A stretch of 64,000 nt of DNA from JAHRAW01 sp963693025 (GTDB taxonomy: Bacteria; Pseudomonadota; Gammaproteobacteria; Arenicellales; Poriferihabitantaceae): assembly GCA_963693025.1 (NCBI GenBank), contig OY843749.1, positions 310,001-374,000 of the forward strand, in the 5' to 3' direction. Below: more notes on the stretch, generated by a model that was not told the DNA's origin, made no database searches, and was given only the letters and a program-made list of their open reading frames with translations. The stretch itself is not shown here. The first letter of the stretch is position 1.

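Larger units (their letters stand above)
58885..64000 (-). repeat. 5.1-kb segmental duplication, N-terminal copy (cut by window edge)
   Basis: Collinear with 43125-48229. At the edge the chain reads SDNPDVTVDSTTAALTFGVA against SDNADVTVEPTTALTFGVA in the other copy. The duplication therefore probably continues beyond 64000. Confidence 0.85.

Noticed and set aside
4595..63982. GTG at 63982 as the start of gene A
   Set aside because: It codes an internal valine: the frame continues to base 64000, and the paralogous stretch near 48.2 kb shows that the preceding residues belong to the module.

Overview
The whole window is essentially two co-directional minus-strand genes for giant, repeat-built surface proteins. 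Gene A (4595 to the right edge, open through 64000) is one uninterrupted frame of about 19,800 codons. It ends in an outer-membrane beta-barrel, and its true start lies beyond the window. Gene B starts at 3704 and runs open off the left edge (about 1,234 codons seen). It begins with a signal peptide and carries beta-sandwich modules, some clearly related to those of gene A. An 890-bp intergenic stretch (3705-4594) separates them and holds two MITE-like palindromic elements and the leader of gene B. I see no RNA gene, no CRISPR array and no credible plus-strand gene. The long plus-strand open frames are antisense shadows of the repeats.

The C-terminal barrel, the signal peptide on gene B, the GC-rich composition and the LRR cap style suggest a Gram-negative bacterium, probably an uncultured marine or host-associated gammaproteobacterium. 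This is inference: no taxonomic marker is present.

Layout of gene A in protein order (right to left). 64000-58885: two 2.3-kb 'HIF' cassettes. 58885-49075: alternating Calx-beta-like and putative-Ig (He_PIG) modules. 49075-48330: a leucine-rich-repeat island. 48330-43125: two more HIF cassettes, collinear with the start of the window. 42475-40148: a fifth HIF cassette. 40148-25715: a long mosaic containing a second copy of the 58.9-51 kb block. 25715-23375: the sixth HIF cassette. 23375-13050: a shorter mosaic with partial third copies. 13050-12203: two divergent Calx-beta-type domains. 12202-6006: nineteen uniform modules of about 109 residues. 6005-5703: a helical, glycine-rich linker. 5702-4598: the barrel. 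My manual count is about 97 short Calx-like modules, 59 He_PIG modules, 18 longer Calx-beta domains, one LRR domain and one barrel.

The repeats are nested: about 100-residue modules, then 2-2.6-kb cassettes, then 5-8-kb collinear segmental duplications. Two blocks (1,106 bp and 772 bp) are still identical by eye at distances of 37.8 and 22.0 kb. That points to very recent duplication or gene conversion inside one reading frame, or to an assembly problem that would need long reads to exclude. Functionally, A looks like an extremely long, acidic, probably calcium-stiffened surface fibre anchored by its barrel. B looks like a secreted relative made from overlapping domain stock. Both are best read as adhesion or cell-contact proteins, although no ligand can be named from the sequence.
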